In this document: positions 26,454-33,473 of the stretch, piece after piece
How the letters are laid out: each line of letters opens with the position of its first letter
Position numbering within the stretch: position 1 is the stretch's first letter
Assembly (NCBI GenBank): GCA_965202795.1
Contig: OZ241848.1
Coordinates: forward strand, 2,170,001-2,234,000
DNA: 64,000 bases
Origin: JACOND01 sp965202795
GTDB lineage: Bacteria; Bdellovibrionota; Bdellovibrionia; Bdellovibrionales; UBA1609
Direction: 5' to 3'
Notes under the pieces: generated by a model
What the model was told of the DNA's origin: nothing
What the model saw: only the letters and a program-made list of their open reading frames with translations
Databases searched by the model: none
Translations under genes and position numbers: made by a program

Positions 26454-27213
26454 TCAAGAGGGCCGTTTTTTGACAAAGCCAAAAAAGCCAGCCTACAAGC
26501 GGATTTTGCTGAAAATCAGCGGCGAGGCCCTGGCGGGCGATCAGGGCTTTGGCCTCAAAGCCTCTGTCTTAAAGCGCCTGGCCTCGGATCTAAAAGACAT
26601 CCAAAGCATGGGAGTCCAGACCGCTGTGGTGATTGGCGGCGGGAACATTTTTCGCGGCCTGAGCGCCGCTGAAGAGGGCATGGACCGCGTGAACAGCGAT
26701 TTTATGGGGATGCTGGCCACATGCATCAACGCGCTGGCCCTGCAAAACGCGATGGAGCGGGAGGGCCTCCCCACAAGGGTTATGTCAGCCATTGAGATCT
26801 CTGACATAGCCGAGCCTTATGTCCGGAACCGGGCTTTGCGGCATTTGGAAAAGGGGCGCCCGGTGATATTTTCCGGCGGGACGGGAAATCCCTATTTTAC
26901 AACAGACACGGCGGCGGCGCTCCGCGCCATGGAGATTGGCGCCGACATTCTGCTGAAGGCCACAAAGGTTGAGGGCGTGTTTGAGAGAGATCCTGAAAGG
27001 CTCTCCGGCAAAAGCTCCAGCAACAAAAAGTTTAAAGCCATCAGCTATATGGATGTTTTAAAAAAAGGCCTGCGGGTAATAGACGCAACGGCGGTCAGCC
27101 TCTGCATGGACAATGCCATGCCGCTGGCCATCTTCAGCCTGAAGCGGGAGGGCAGCCTGAGGCGGGCCGTCTGCGGCGAAAACATTGGAACCCTCATCAC
27201 CGGCGCGGCATAA
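26446..27213 (+). CDS. pyrH: Uridylate kinase
   Basis: Phosphorylates UMP to UDP. Amino-acid-kinase fold motifs: KRILLKISGEALAGDQGFG, VVIGGGNIFRG, FSGGTGNPYFTTDTAAALRA and ILLKATKVEGVFERDP. ATG 26446 overlaps the end of tsf (ATGCTTAA), giving about 255 residues, slightly longer at the N terminus than E. coli PyrH (about 241). Confidence 0.95.
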   Translation: MLNQEGRFLTKPKKPAYKRILLKISGEALAGDQGFGLKASVLKRLASDLKDIQSMGVQTAVVIGGGNIFRGLSAAEEGMDRVNSDFMGMLATCINALALQNAMEREGLPTRVMSAIEISDIAEPYVRNRALRHLEKGRPVIFSGGTGNPYFTTDTAAALRAMEIGADILLKATKVEGVFERDPERLSGKSSSNKKFKAISYMDVLKKGLRVIDATAVSLCMDNAMPLAIFSLKREGSLRRAVCGENIGTLITGAA

Positions 27214-27242
27214 AGCCCGCTGATAAAACAGGGAGGAAAAAC

Positions 27243-27800
27243 ATGTCTGAAAACTATCAGGAAAAAACAGCCGAAAAAATGGAAAAAAACCTGGAGGCCT
27301 TTAAGGCGCGGCTCCGGCGCATCCGCGCCGGGCGGGCTGAGCCATCCCTTTTGGAATCAGCGCGGGTTTTTTATTACGGCTCGCCGGTTCCGCTGTCTCA
27401 GATAGCCACAATCTCCTCGCCATCCCCCCGGATTCTGCTTATCTCCCCCTGGGACGCCGGGGCTTTAAAGGACATAGAGCATGCCTTAACCCGCGCCAAT
27501 TTGGGAATGGCGCCGCAAAATGACGGAAAGGTCATACGGCTGACTGTCCCGGAGCTGACGGAAGAGAGGCGGGAGGCCCTGGTCAAAGAGGCCCGCGGGG
27601 AGGCTGAAAAATGCCAGGTGGATTTGCGGGCCAGCCGCCGGGCAGTCATTGAGGAAATCAACAAGGCGGAAAAAGAAAAGCTCATCAGCGAGGACGAGCA
27701 AAAGCGGCTGATCAATGAGGTCCAAAAAACCGCCAATTCTTACAGGGAAAAAACAGAAAGCGCGCTGAAAGCCAAGGAAGGGGAAATACGGGACATCTGA
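27243..27800 (+). CDS. frr: Ribosome recycling factor
   Basis: Splits post-termination ribosomes with EF-G. 185 residues, the standard length; three-helix bundle starting with KMEKNLEAFKARLRRIRAGRAEPSLLE and the beta domain with SPWDAGALKDIEHALTRANLG. GGGAGG precedes ATG 27243 by six bases. Confidence 0.97.
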   Translation: MSENYQEKTAEKMEKNLEAFKARLRRIRAGRAEPSLLESARVFYYGSPVPLSQIATISSPSPRILLISPWDAGALKDIEHALTRANLGMAPQNDGKVIRLTVPELTEERREALVKEARGEAEKCQVDLRASRRAVIEEINKAEKEKLISEDEQKRLINEVQKTANSYREKTESALKAKEGEIRDI

Positions 27801-27805
27801 CTGGC

Positions 27806-28510
27806 ATGGGGCAAAAGCTAAAGCATCTCGCCATCATTATGGACGGGAACGGCCGCTGGGCGGCCCAGAGAGGCAAAAGCCGCGCTTTTGGCCATGCGGA
27901 GGGCGCGGAGGCCGCCGCCCGCATCATCAGGCTCTGCGCAAAAAAAAAAATCCCTTTTTTGAGCCTTTTCGCTCTGAGCGCTGAAAACACCCGGCGGCCA
28001 AAGCGGGAGCTGAGCGGGCTGAACAGGCTGTTTGAGAGGGTTTTTCTCAAGCGGGCCAGCCTGCTGATGGAGGAGGGCCTCAGGCTTCGCGCCTTGGGGG
28101 ATATTTCTTTTTTCCCGGAAAAAACCCAGGCGCTTATTAAATCCCTTGAGAAAAAAACCGCCGGCCACAAGGGGATGAGCCTGATTTTGGCCCTGAATTA
28201 CGGCGGGCGGCAGGAGATGGCTTTGGCAGCCCGCCGCATAGCCCGCGAGGCGCGGGCCGGGCGCCTAAACCCGGAATCTGTGGAGGAGCAAACCCTGGGC
28301 GCTTTTTTGGATTCCTCCCGCTTTCCGCCGCCTGACCTGATCATCAGAACCGGGGGGGAGGTCCGGCTGTCAAACTTTTATCTGTGGGGGGCCGCTTATT
28401 CGGAGCTTTATTTTACAGATGTTTTGTGGCCTGACTTTGACGGGCCGGGCCTGATCAAGGCTCTTGAGAGGTTTTCCGCCGCGCGGCGCAAGTTTGGGCG
28501 GCTCAGCTAA
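27806..28510 (+). CDS. uppS: Isoprenyl diphosphate (undecaprenyl diphosphate) synthase
   Basis: Cis-prenyltransferase that extends farnesyl diphosphate with isopentenyl diphosphate to make the lipid carrier for cell-wall synthesis. Motifs: IIMDGNGRWA (catalytic Asp), FALSAENTRRPKRE, IIRTGGEVRLSNFYLW and YSELYFTD. 234 residues. It starts five bases after frr and is the last gene of the rpsB run; it consumes the product of the mevalonate genes at 5.5-12.5 kb. The 3' end overlaps the convergent lipoprotein gene by four bases. Confidence 0.94.
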   Translation: MGQKLKHLAIIMDGNGRWAAQRGKSRAFGHAEGAEAAARIIRLCAKKKIPFLSLFALSAENTRRPKRELSGLNRLFERVFLKRASLLMEEGLRLRALGDISFFPEKTQALIKSLEKKTAGHKGMSLILALNYGGRQEMALAARRIAREARAGRLNPESVEEQTLGAFLDSSRFPPPDLIIRTGGEVRLSNFYLWGAAYSELYFTDVLWPDFDGPGLIKALERFSAARRKFGRLS

Positions 28511-29247
28511 AGCTTCATCAGATCCCCTTTGCAAAGATCCATGGCCGCGCCAGAGAAGCCCTCCTCTGATTCCCCCTCCCCTCCAATCAAGCCCAAAAAC
28601 GGGTGCAGAGCCGCCAAAACCAAGCCTTTTTCCTCCTGGAAGCGCGCGGGGTCAGACAAAAACGGGGGCAGCAGAAACTTTGTCGCCGCAAGAGGCGCGG
28701 CTTTGGCGCCGCCGCCGCGGCGCAGGTAAATAACCAGCTGTATGCCGTCCCACTCTGATGTGACGCCGCAAAACCGAAACCAGTGATCAGCAAAAAAGCT
28801 TTTTTTGCCGGCTCCAAGGTGATTGTCCGCCAAAAACGAATCAATGATTTTTGAGCTTATCAGCAAAGAGCCGTCTTTTTTGCTGTAGGTCTCAATTTCA
28901 AGAGAGGGCCCGTAAGAGAGCTTTTCCCTTTTAACGGCAAAGGGATAGGCCTGCAAAAACAGCCTTTTGCTCTCAAAAAGGTTTGAGGGGGCATTGATAA
29001 TATTCACCCGCGAGCAGACTTTGCCGTCATCAGACTCGGTTTCCGCGGCAGCCGCCCCCTGAAAGCTATTGTCTGAAAAAAAATTGCAGCGGAGCCGGCT
29101 CCCCTCGTCTGAATGAGAGGCCGCATACATGGCGGCATGATCTATGCCGCCGCGCTCCTGTTTTGAGGAGCAGCCCAAAAACAGCGCCGCCGCCAAAAGC
29201 CATGCATGCCGGAAGGGCGCGGCCAAAATCAAGCGAAAGCTCTCCAA
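28507..29247 (-). CDS. Putative lipoprotein, unknown function
   Basis: TTG 29247 is preceded by GGAGG nine bases upstream and starts a clear lipoprotein signal (AWLLAAALFLGC). The mature protein of about 220 residues has two early cysteines and mixed alpha/beta sequence such as FLLPPFLSDPARF and SLLISSKIIDSFL. No family recognised. The frame stays open upstream to 29535 but that part is Pro/Arg-rich with no ribosome binding site. Confidence 0.7.
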   Translation of the reverse strand: MESFRLILAAPFRHAWLLAAALFLGCSSKQERGGIDHAAMYAASHSDEGSRLRCNFFSDNSFQGAAAAETESDDGKVCSRVNIINAPSNLFESKRLFLQAYPFAVKREKLSYGPSLEIETYSKKDGSLLISSKIIDSFLADNHLGAGKKSFFADHWFRFCGVTSEWDGIQLVIYLRRGGGAKAAPLAATKFLLPPFLSDPARFQEEKGLVLAALHPFLGLIGGEGESEEGFSGAAMDLCKGDLMKL

Positions 29248-29528
29248 TTTGCAGATCCTCCTGAACAAAACCGGCTCTTTGTCACTCCATAGCGGGCGCG
29301 GGCAATATAAAGCCCCCCGGCGCTGGCAGATCCGCCCGGCGGCCCCCCCCAGGCCAGGCAGCCGCTTTCCTGATAACGGGGGGCGGGGCGCTTTAATCCC
29401 GCCATGATCAAAATCGGATGATTTTAATCTGGCCTTTAATCGGGGTTGATGGGGAGGGGGGTTAAGGGGATGGGAGGCTTTCAAAAAAAAAACCAAGACG
29501 AAAAGCCTGATTTTAAAAATCATAACTG

Positions 29529-29558
29529 TTGACAAACCCCCGCCCCGCCTTTCAGAAT
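29529..29558 (+). promoter_or_regulatory. Promoter that would give a leaderless transcript
   Basis: TTGACA (29529-29534), 18-base spacer, CAGAAT (29553-29558). The expected start point falls at about 29565, the first base of the ATG of the next gene, and no ribosome binding site precedes that ATG. Confidence 0.5.
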
Positions 29559-29564
29559 AAAGCT

Positions 29565-30245
29565 ATGGGCCTGCTCCGCCTGATTATTGCTGTTGTTTTG
29601 GCTTTCGGCCTGCTCTCCTCCTGCGGCGGCCCTGATGAGGGCGATTTGCAGGGCAGCTACAAGGGCCGGCGGGGCAAATCAGACAGGTCTGGCCGGAGGG
29701 GCCGCGGGAGGCCTCAGCCTGGCCCGCCTGCAGCGGAAGCTGCTCAGCCTGCCGCAGCCCCAGCCGCAGCCGCTCCGCCGGCCAGGCCCGCAGCTCCGGC
29801 AGCCGCCCCGCCCGCAGCGCCAAACAGGCAGCCTCAGAGGGAAGGTTTTGTTTTTCCTGTAGAAGCCTCCCCCGGCGCCGAGCTGGACATCAGGCTCAAT
29901 CAGGCAAAAAACAAAGTGACCATCACTTCGCAGCCGGCGGGGCAAAGCCTTCGGGTGGTGGCGGGATTTTCCGGGCTTGTTTCAATAAACGGCCAAAATA
30001 TAGTCTTAAACTCCCCCGCCTACAACAGAGATTTGGTTTTTGAATTGGAGGAAAGCGGCGTCCATGTCAATCAGGGGGACATGGTGACCAAAAGCCAGCT
30101 TTTGGCCACGACCTCCAGCCCTGTTGTGTTTTCGGTCCAAAAAAATGGCGCCCCAACCATCCTCTGCATTGATATTGTAAACGAAGCGGCAAGCGAAGTG
30201 TCTGTCAATTATCGCAGCCAGGGCGCTGACAGCGCCTGTCCATAA
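29565..30245 (+). CDS. Lipoprotein with a degenerate M23/biotinyl-like beta domain
   Basis: A 226-residue protein with a lipoprotein signal (AVVLAFGLLSSC), a linker of about 75 residues made of Arg/Gly and then Pro/Ala (cell-wall-spanning type), and a C-terminal domain of about 120 residues. Segments VVAGFSGLVSINGQ, VHVNQGDMVTKSQLLA and PVVFSVQKNG follow the order of the M23 peptidase core (G-x-V, GD-V-x-x-GQ, LHFEI-x-x-NG), but the HxH zinc ligands are absent. It therefore looks like a non-catalytic binding relative; this is inference. Probably leaderless (see the promoter). Confidence 0.65.
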   Translation: MGLLRLIIAVVLAFGLLSSCGGPDEGDLQGSYKGRRGKSDRSGRRGRGRPQPGPPAAEAAQPAAAPAAAAPPARPAAPAAAPPAAPNRQPQREGFVFPVEASPGAELDIRLNQAKNKVTITSQPAGQSLRVVAGFSGLVSINGQNIVLNSPAYNRDLVFELEESGVHVNQGDMVTKSQLLATTSSPVVFSVQKNGAPTILCIDIVNEAASEVSVNYRSQGADSACP

Positions 30246-30263
30246 ACTGCTCCTGTTAGATGG

Positions 30264-30277
30264 CCGCAAATTTGCGG
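30264..30277. promoter_or_regulatory. Perfect 14-bp palindrome after the lipoprotein gene
   Basis: CCGCAAATTTGCGG lies 18 bases after the stop codon at 30245. It could be an operator or a weak terminator stem (TTT follows). Nothing further supports either. Confidence 0.35.
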
Positions 30278-30348
30278 TTTGCCCCCGCCAGCAGGGAAAG
30301 CGCCCGCAGCGGAAAGCCGGCTGGCCGCATGCCTGAGCCTGCAAACAT

Positions 30349-30520
30349 CTAAGGAAAGTCAGTGTTCACAGAAAACGCGTTTAACCAGTCTTCAAGGCTT
30401 GCCTCATCCGGCTCATGCGGAAATCTCCATATACCGTAAAAACTGAATATATGGACTTCCTCTGACACTGTCACAAACGGCAGATTCAAAACAAGCGCCG
30501 CGAGGCCGTCCCTCTGGAGA
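30349..30520 (-). pseudogene. Possible gene remnant ahead of the R1 array
   Basis: The reverse strand reads as plausible protein (LPFVTVSEEVHIFSFYGIWR, then EPDEASLEDWLNAF) down to a stop at 30349. Going upstream the frame enters the R1 array and becomes an 11-residue repeat (LCLDGLAAAPR), ending at a TTG without a ribosome binding site. This could be a gene whose 5' part was replaced by repeats. The family is unknown. Confidence 0.3.
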
Positions 30521-30540
30521 AGCTTGCGCCTCTGCGAAGG

Positions 30541-30705
30541 CCTGGGAGCGGCCGCGAGGCCGTCCAAACAAAGCCTGGGAGCGGCCGCGAGGCCGTCCAA
30601 ACAAAGCCTGGGAGCGGCCGCGAGGCCGTCCAAACAAAGCCTGGGAACGGCCGCGAGGCCGTCCAAACAAAGCCTGGGAGCGGCCGCGAGGCCGTCCAAA
30701 CAAAC
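30541..30705. repeat. R1 tandem array (5 x 33 bp)
   Basis: Five units of 33 bases, each with GAGGCCGTCCAAACAAAGCC followed by TGGGAGCGGCCGC; one unit has A for G. This is the reverse orientation of the array at 56-177 with a three-base-longer unit. CRISPR is excluded because there are no unique spacers. Confidence 0.9.
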
Positions 30706-30755
30706 AGGCCGCCCCCCCTTCAAGCCGTTTTTTTTCAGATGTTTTATAAAACCGC

Positions 30756-30784
30756 TTGACAAAAAGCCATTTGTCAGTTATTTA
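30756..30784 (+). promoter_or_regulatory. Promoter at the head of the accessory island
   Basis: TTGACA (30756-30761), 17-base spacer, TATTTA (30779-30784), about 55 bases before the next ATG at 30843. Confidence 0.6.
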
Positions 30785-30842
30785 AGGCAAAATTCTTAAG
30801 AAAGAGTCTGCAAATATCCAGAATGGCAAAAAAGGGGGGGGG

Positions 30843-32099
30843 ATGATCATAAACCGCGGGCGCGGAACAGCTGAGGAATGGCCGGCAGGCCGGGAGGCCG
30901 GCCATTTTATCAAGCCCTTTAAAAAGGCCGGCGCGCCTCTGCTTTTGCTTTTTATGGTGAGCGCTTCGGCAGCGGCAGGCGCCGCCGCGGCAAAAGATCC
31001 TTCAGGAAAAGGGCTGGGGGAGGGCTTTGCGCAAACCGCCGCAGCCGCGCCGCGGGCGGAGGGGATTTTGCCGGATGACGGGGCGGCGAAAGCCTTGCCG
31101 AGTTCAAACGGCTGGAGCGCGCCATTCGCGAGGACGGATATTTCCCGCGCGGCGAAAGTCTCATCCATGTTAGAATTTTCCCAGGCGGAGGCAGAGGCGG
31201 GGGAGACAGATATGATCCGCGCTCTGAAAAACAGAGACATAGAGGGTTTTAAAGCCGCTTTAAAAAAAGGAATTTTTGAGGAGCCGGCCTTGAAATTTCT
31301 TAAGGACTGGCATGTTTTAACAGAGGAAAAAACCTCCGCCGCCATTTTGCTGGCGGAGATGCGGCTGAGCGGGCCGGAGGAAAGGGCGGCAGCCAGCCGC
31401 GCTTTATATGAGCTGCTGCGGCTTTTTTCCTTTCCTGAAAGCGACAGGGCGGAAAGCCATGCGGGTTTAACTTTTCAGAAGAGAAGGATTTTTCTTCCAT
31501 TAGAAAGAGCCTCTTTACACCGCGCGGCTGCAGATCGGAATTTTGAGGCCTTTGTAAAGGGGCTGGAAGATCTGCTGGCCGGGCCGGCGAATCGCCTGCT
31601 GGCTGAGCTGCATGCTGTGACATGGTCCCGGATGACTCTTAAGGGGATTATAAACCAAAAACTGGACAGAAAAAGCGCGGCGATATGGAATGCCCTTCTG
31701 CAGGAAGTTAGGTTTGCTTTTCAGCGGCCTCTTTTAAGGTATTCGCCCACTGTGGGCGGGCTTTCCCCGAAACAGGCGGCAAAGAAAGCGGGAAACAGGG
31801 AAATGTATTATGCCCTGCGCCATTTTTCGCGGGAAGACGAGGTGACTCAAGGCTTGATTTACGCGCTGGTTTTGGGAGCCGGAGGCGCTGTGGGGGCGGG
31901 ATCTGATTTTTTATGGAGCGCTTTTAACGGCCCGCCGCTGAGCCAGCAGGCCGCCGCTGCCGCGGCTTACGGCCCAGTGGCTCTGAGCGGCGCGGGCATT
32001 GCCTGCTACCGCGTTTTCAAATGGACAAGGCAGAGGGGAATTATCAGACAGTTAGAAAAATCACTCTCAAAAAAAACGCCGGCCCTGAAAAAGCTCTGA
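30843..32099 (+). CDS. Exported or membrane helical protein, unknown function
   Basis: A 418-residue protein, ATG preceded by a run of eight G. N terminus has a signal-like segment (GAPLLLLFMVSASAAAGAAAA) after 30 basic residues. The middle is helical with Arg/Glu-rich stretches; near the C terminus two hydrophobic segments (LIYALVLGAGGAVGAGSDFL and AAAYGPVALSGAGIACYRVF) look like a membrane hairpin with small residues. I recognise no family. First gene of the co-directional island, 106 bases before the nuclease-like gene. Confidence 0.65.
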   Translation: MIINRGRGTAEEWPAGREAGHFIKPFKKAGAPLLLLFMVSASAAAGAAAAKDPSGKGLGEGFAQTAAAAPRAEGILPDDGAAKALPSSNGWSAPFARTDISRAAKVSSMLEFSQAEAEAGETDMIRALKNRDIEGFKAALKKGIFEEPALKFLKDWHVLTEEKTSAAILLAEMRLSGPEERAAASRALYELLRLFSFPESDRAESHAGLTFQKRRIFLPLERASLHRAAADRNFEAFVKGLEDLLAGPANRLLAELHAVTWSRMTLKGIINQKLDRKSAAIWNALLQEVRFAFQRPLLRYSPTVGGLSPKQAAKKAGNREMYYALRHFSREDEVTQGLIYALVLGAGGAVGAGSDFLWSAFNGPPLSQQAAAAAAYGPVALSGAGIACYRVFKWTRQRGIIRQLEKSLSKKTPALKKL

Positions 32100-32137
32100 A
32101 AAAAAAGCAAAATCTTAAAAAAAACCGCTTGACCTGC

Positions 32138-32165
32138 TTGACAGCCAAAAAACAAGCGCTATAAT
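32138..32165 (+). promoter_or_regulatory. Strong sigma-70-type promoter
   Basis: TTGACA (32138-32143), 16-base spacer, TATAAT (32160-32165): both boxes are perfect. A direct repeat TACTTGCCTGCGGG occurs twice right after it (32167-32194), between the start point and the ribosome binding site of the next gene. Confidence 0.75.
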
Positions 32166-32205
32166 ATACTTGCCTGCGGGTACTTGCCTGCGGGAGGAGC
32201 CGCCA

Positions 32206-33420
32206 ATGCCTCAAAAAAATCTTCAAAAACCCCATCCTTCCAAAGAGATATGGGATATTTTAAAGGAAATGGCCAAAGATCGAAAGGAAATGGCCAAAAG
32301 CCGGAAAGACACCGACCGGCAGATCAAAGAGCTTTCCGCCAGCCAAAAAGAATCCCGAAAAGACATTGACCGGCAGATCAAAGAGCTTTCCGCCAGCCAA
32401 AAAGAATCCCGAAAAGACATTGACCGGCAGATCAAAGAGCTTTCCGCCAGCCAAAAAGAATCCCGGAAAGACATTGACCGGCAGATCAAAGAGCTTTCCG
32501 CCAGCCAAAAAGAATCCCGGAAAGACATTGACCGGCAGATCAAAGAGCTTTCCGCCAGCCAAAAAGAATCCCGGAAAGATCTTGACAGGCATGCCAAAGA
32601 AACCTCCAAAGCCATTAAGGAAGCCTCCAAAATCACTAAAGAAGCCTCCAGCGCCGCTAAAGAAGCCTCCAGCGCCGCTAAAGAAGCCTCCAGCGCCGCT
32701 AAAGAAGCCTCCAGCGCCGCTAAAGAAGCCTCCAGCGCCGCTAAAGAAGCCTCCAGCGCCGCTAAAGAAGCCTCCAGCGCCGCTAAAGAAGCCTCCAGCG
32801 CCGCTAAAGAAGCCTCCAGCGCCGCTAAAGAAACCTCCAGCGCTGCTAAAGAAGCCTTAAAAGCCGTTCGGGAGGCCTCCAAAAGAATGGAGATGAACTC
32901 TAAAGAGATCAAGGCGGCGCAGAATCTTTTCACCAACCAGTGGGGCCGCCTTGTAGAAAATCTGGTTGAGGGCAATTTAGTCAATCAGCTTCTGAAAAGG
33001 GGCATAGATATTGATGCGCTTTATCCAAACGCCAAAATTTATGAGCGCCGGCCTAACAGCGAGGGGGTAATTGTAAAAGAAACTGTTTGCGAGATCGATC
33101 TTTTGGCCAGAAACGGAAAGGAGAGAGTCGCAGTGGAGGTTAAGACATATTTATCTGTAAAAGATGTTGATGATTACCTGGATATTCTGAGCAGGCATTC
33201 TCTCGCGGTTTCTGGAAGCGCTAAAAGGCTTCTTGGCGGCATGGCGTTTTTGAGGTGTCAAAAGGGCGCGGATATTTACGCGCAGAGAAACGGCTTGTTT
33301 ACGATCAAGGTCTCTGGCGAAAATGCCAGAATCACAAACAGGGAGGCCTTTAAGCCTAAAATTTTCGGCCCCGCCGCCTCAGCAGCCGCAAAAAAGCGGG
33401 GCAGCAGCCGCAAGCGCTAA
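32206..33420 (+). CDS. Repeat-rich coiled-coil protein with C-terminal PD-(D/E)XK nuclease domain (DUF3782-like)
   Basis: ATG 32206 follows GGGAGGAG. About 404 residues in three parts: a basic N terminus (residues 1-33), a long helical repeat region (about 34-230) and a C-terminal domain of about 170 residues. The repeat region has five copies of KDIDRQIKELSASQKESR and then nine perfect plus one variant copy of KEASSAA. The C-terminal domain has EIDLLARNGKERVAVEVKTY, with the Asp and E-x-K of PD-(D/E)XK nucleases, as in DUF3782-type proteins often found with restriction or mobile genes. It lies 53 bases before hsdR. The coiled coil probably mediates oligomerisation, by inference. Confidence 0.8.
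   Translation: MPQKNLQKPHPSKEIWDILKEMAKDRKEMAKSRKDTDRQIKELSASQKESRKDIDRQIKELSASQKESRKDIDRQIKELSASQKESRKDIDRQIKELSASQKESRKDIDRQIKELSASQKESRKDLDRHAKETSKAIKEASKITKEASSAAKEASSAAKEASSAAKEASSAAKEASSAAKEASSAAKEASSAAKEASSAAKEASSAAKETSSAAKEALKAVREASKRMEMNSKEIKAAQNLFTNQWGRLVENLVEGNLVNQLLKRGIDIDALYPNAKIYERRPNSEGVIVKETVCEIDLLARNGKERVAVEVKTYLSVKDVDDYLDILSRHSLAVSGSAKRLLGGMAFLRCQKGADIYAQRNGLFTIKVSGENARITNREAFKPKIFGPAASAAAKKRGSSRKR
32306..32835. repeat. 54-bp and 21-bp tandem repeats inside the coiled-coil gene
   Basis: Five 54-bp units at about 32306-32580, then ten 21-bp units based on AAAGAAGCCTCCAGCGCCGC at about 32637-32846. Units are nearly identical at DNA level, including third positions, and both lengths are multiples of three. 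This marks recent copy-number change. Antisense frames across it are artefacts of the repeat. Confidence 0.9.
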
Positions 33421-33473
33421 GCCTGCCGGGCGGCTCTCCCGCCCCTGGCAGCTCCCGCGAAAATTGTTGATAT

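Noticed and set aside
30541..30705. CRISPR array
   Set aside because: Units of 33 bp follow each other without unique spacers, and the same unit occurs singly elsewhere; it is a tandem repeat.
32223..32984. LEASLAA-repeat protein on the reverse strand
   Set aside because: Antisense of the coiled-coil repeats; no start signal, and the plus-strand gene has promoter, ribosome binding site and a known domain.
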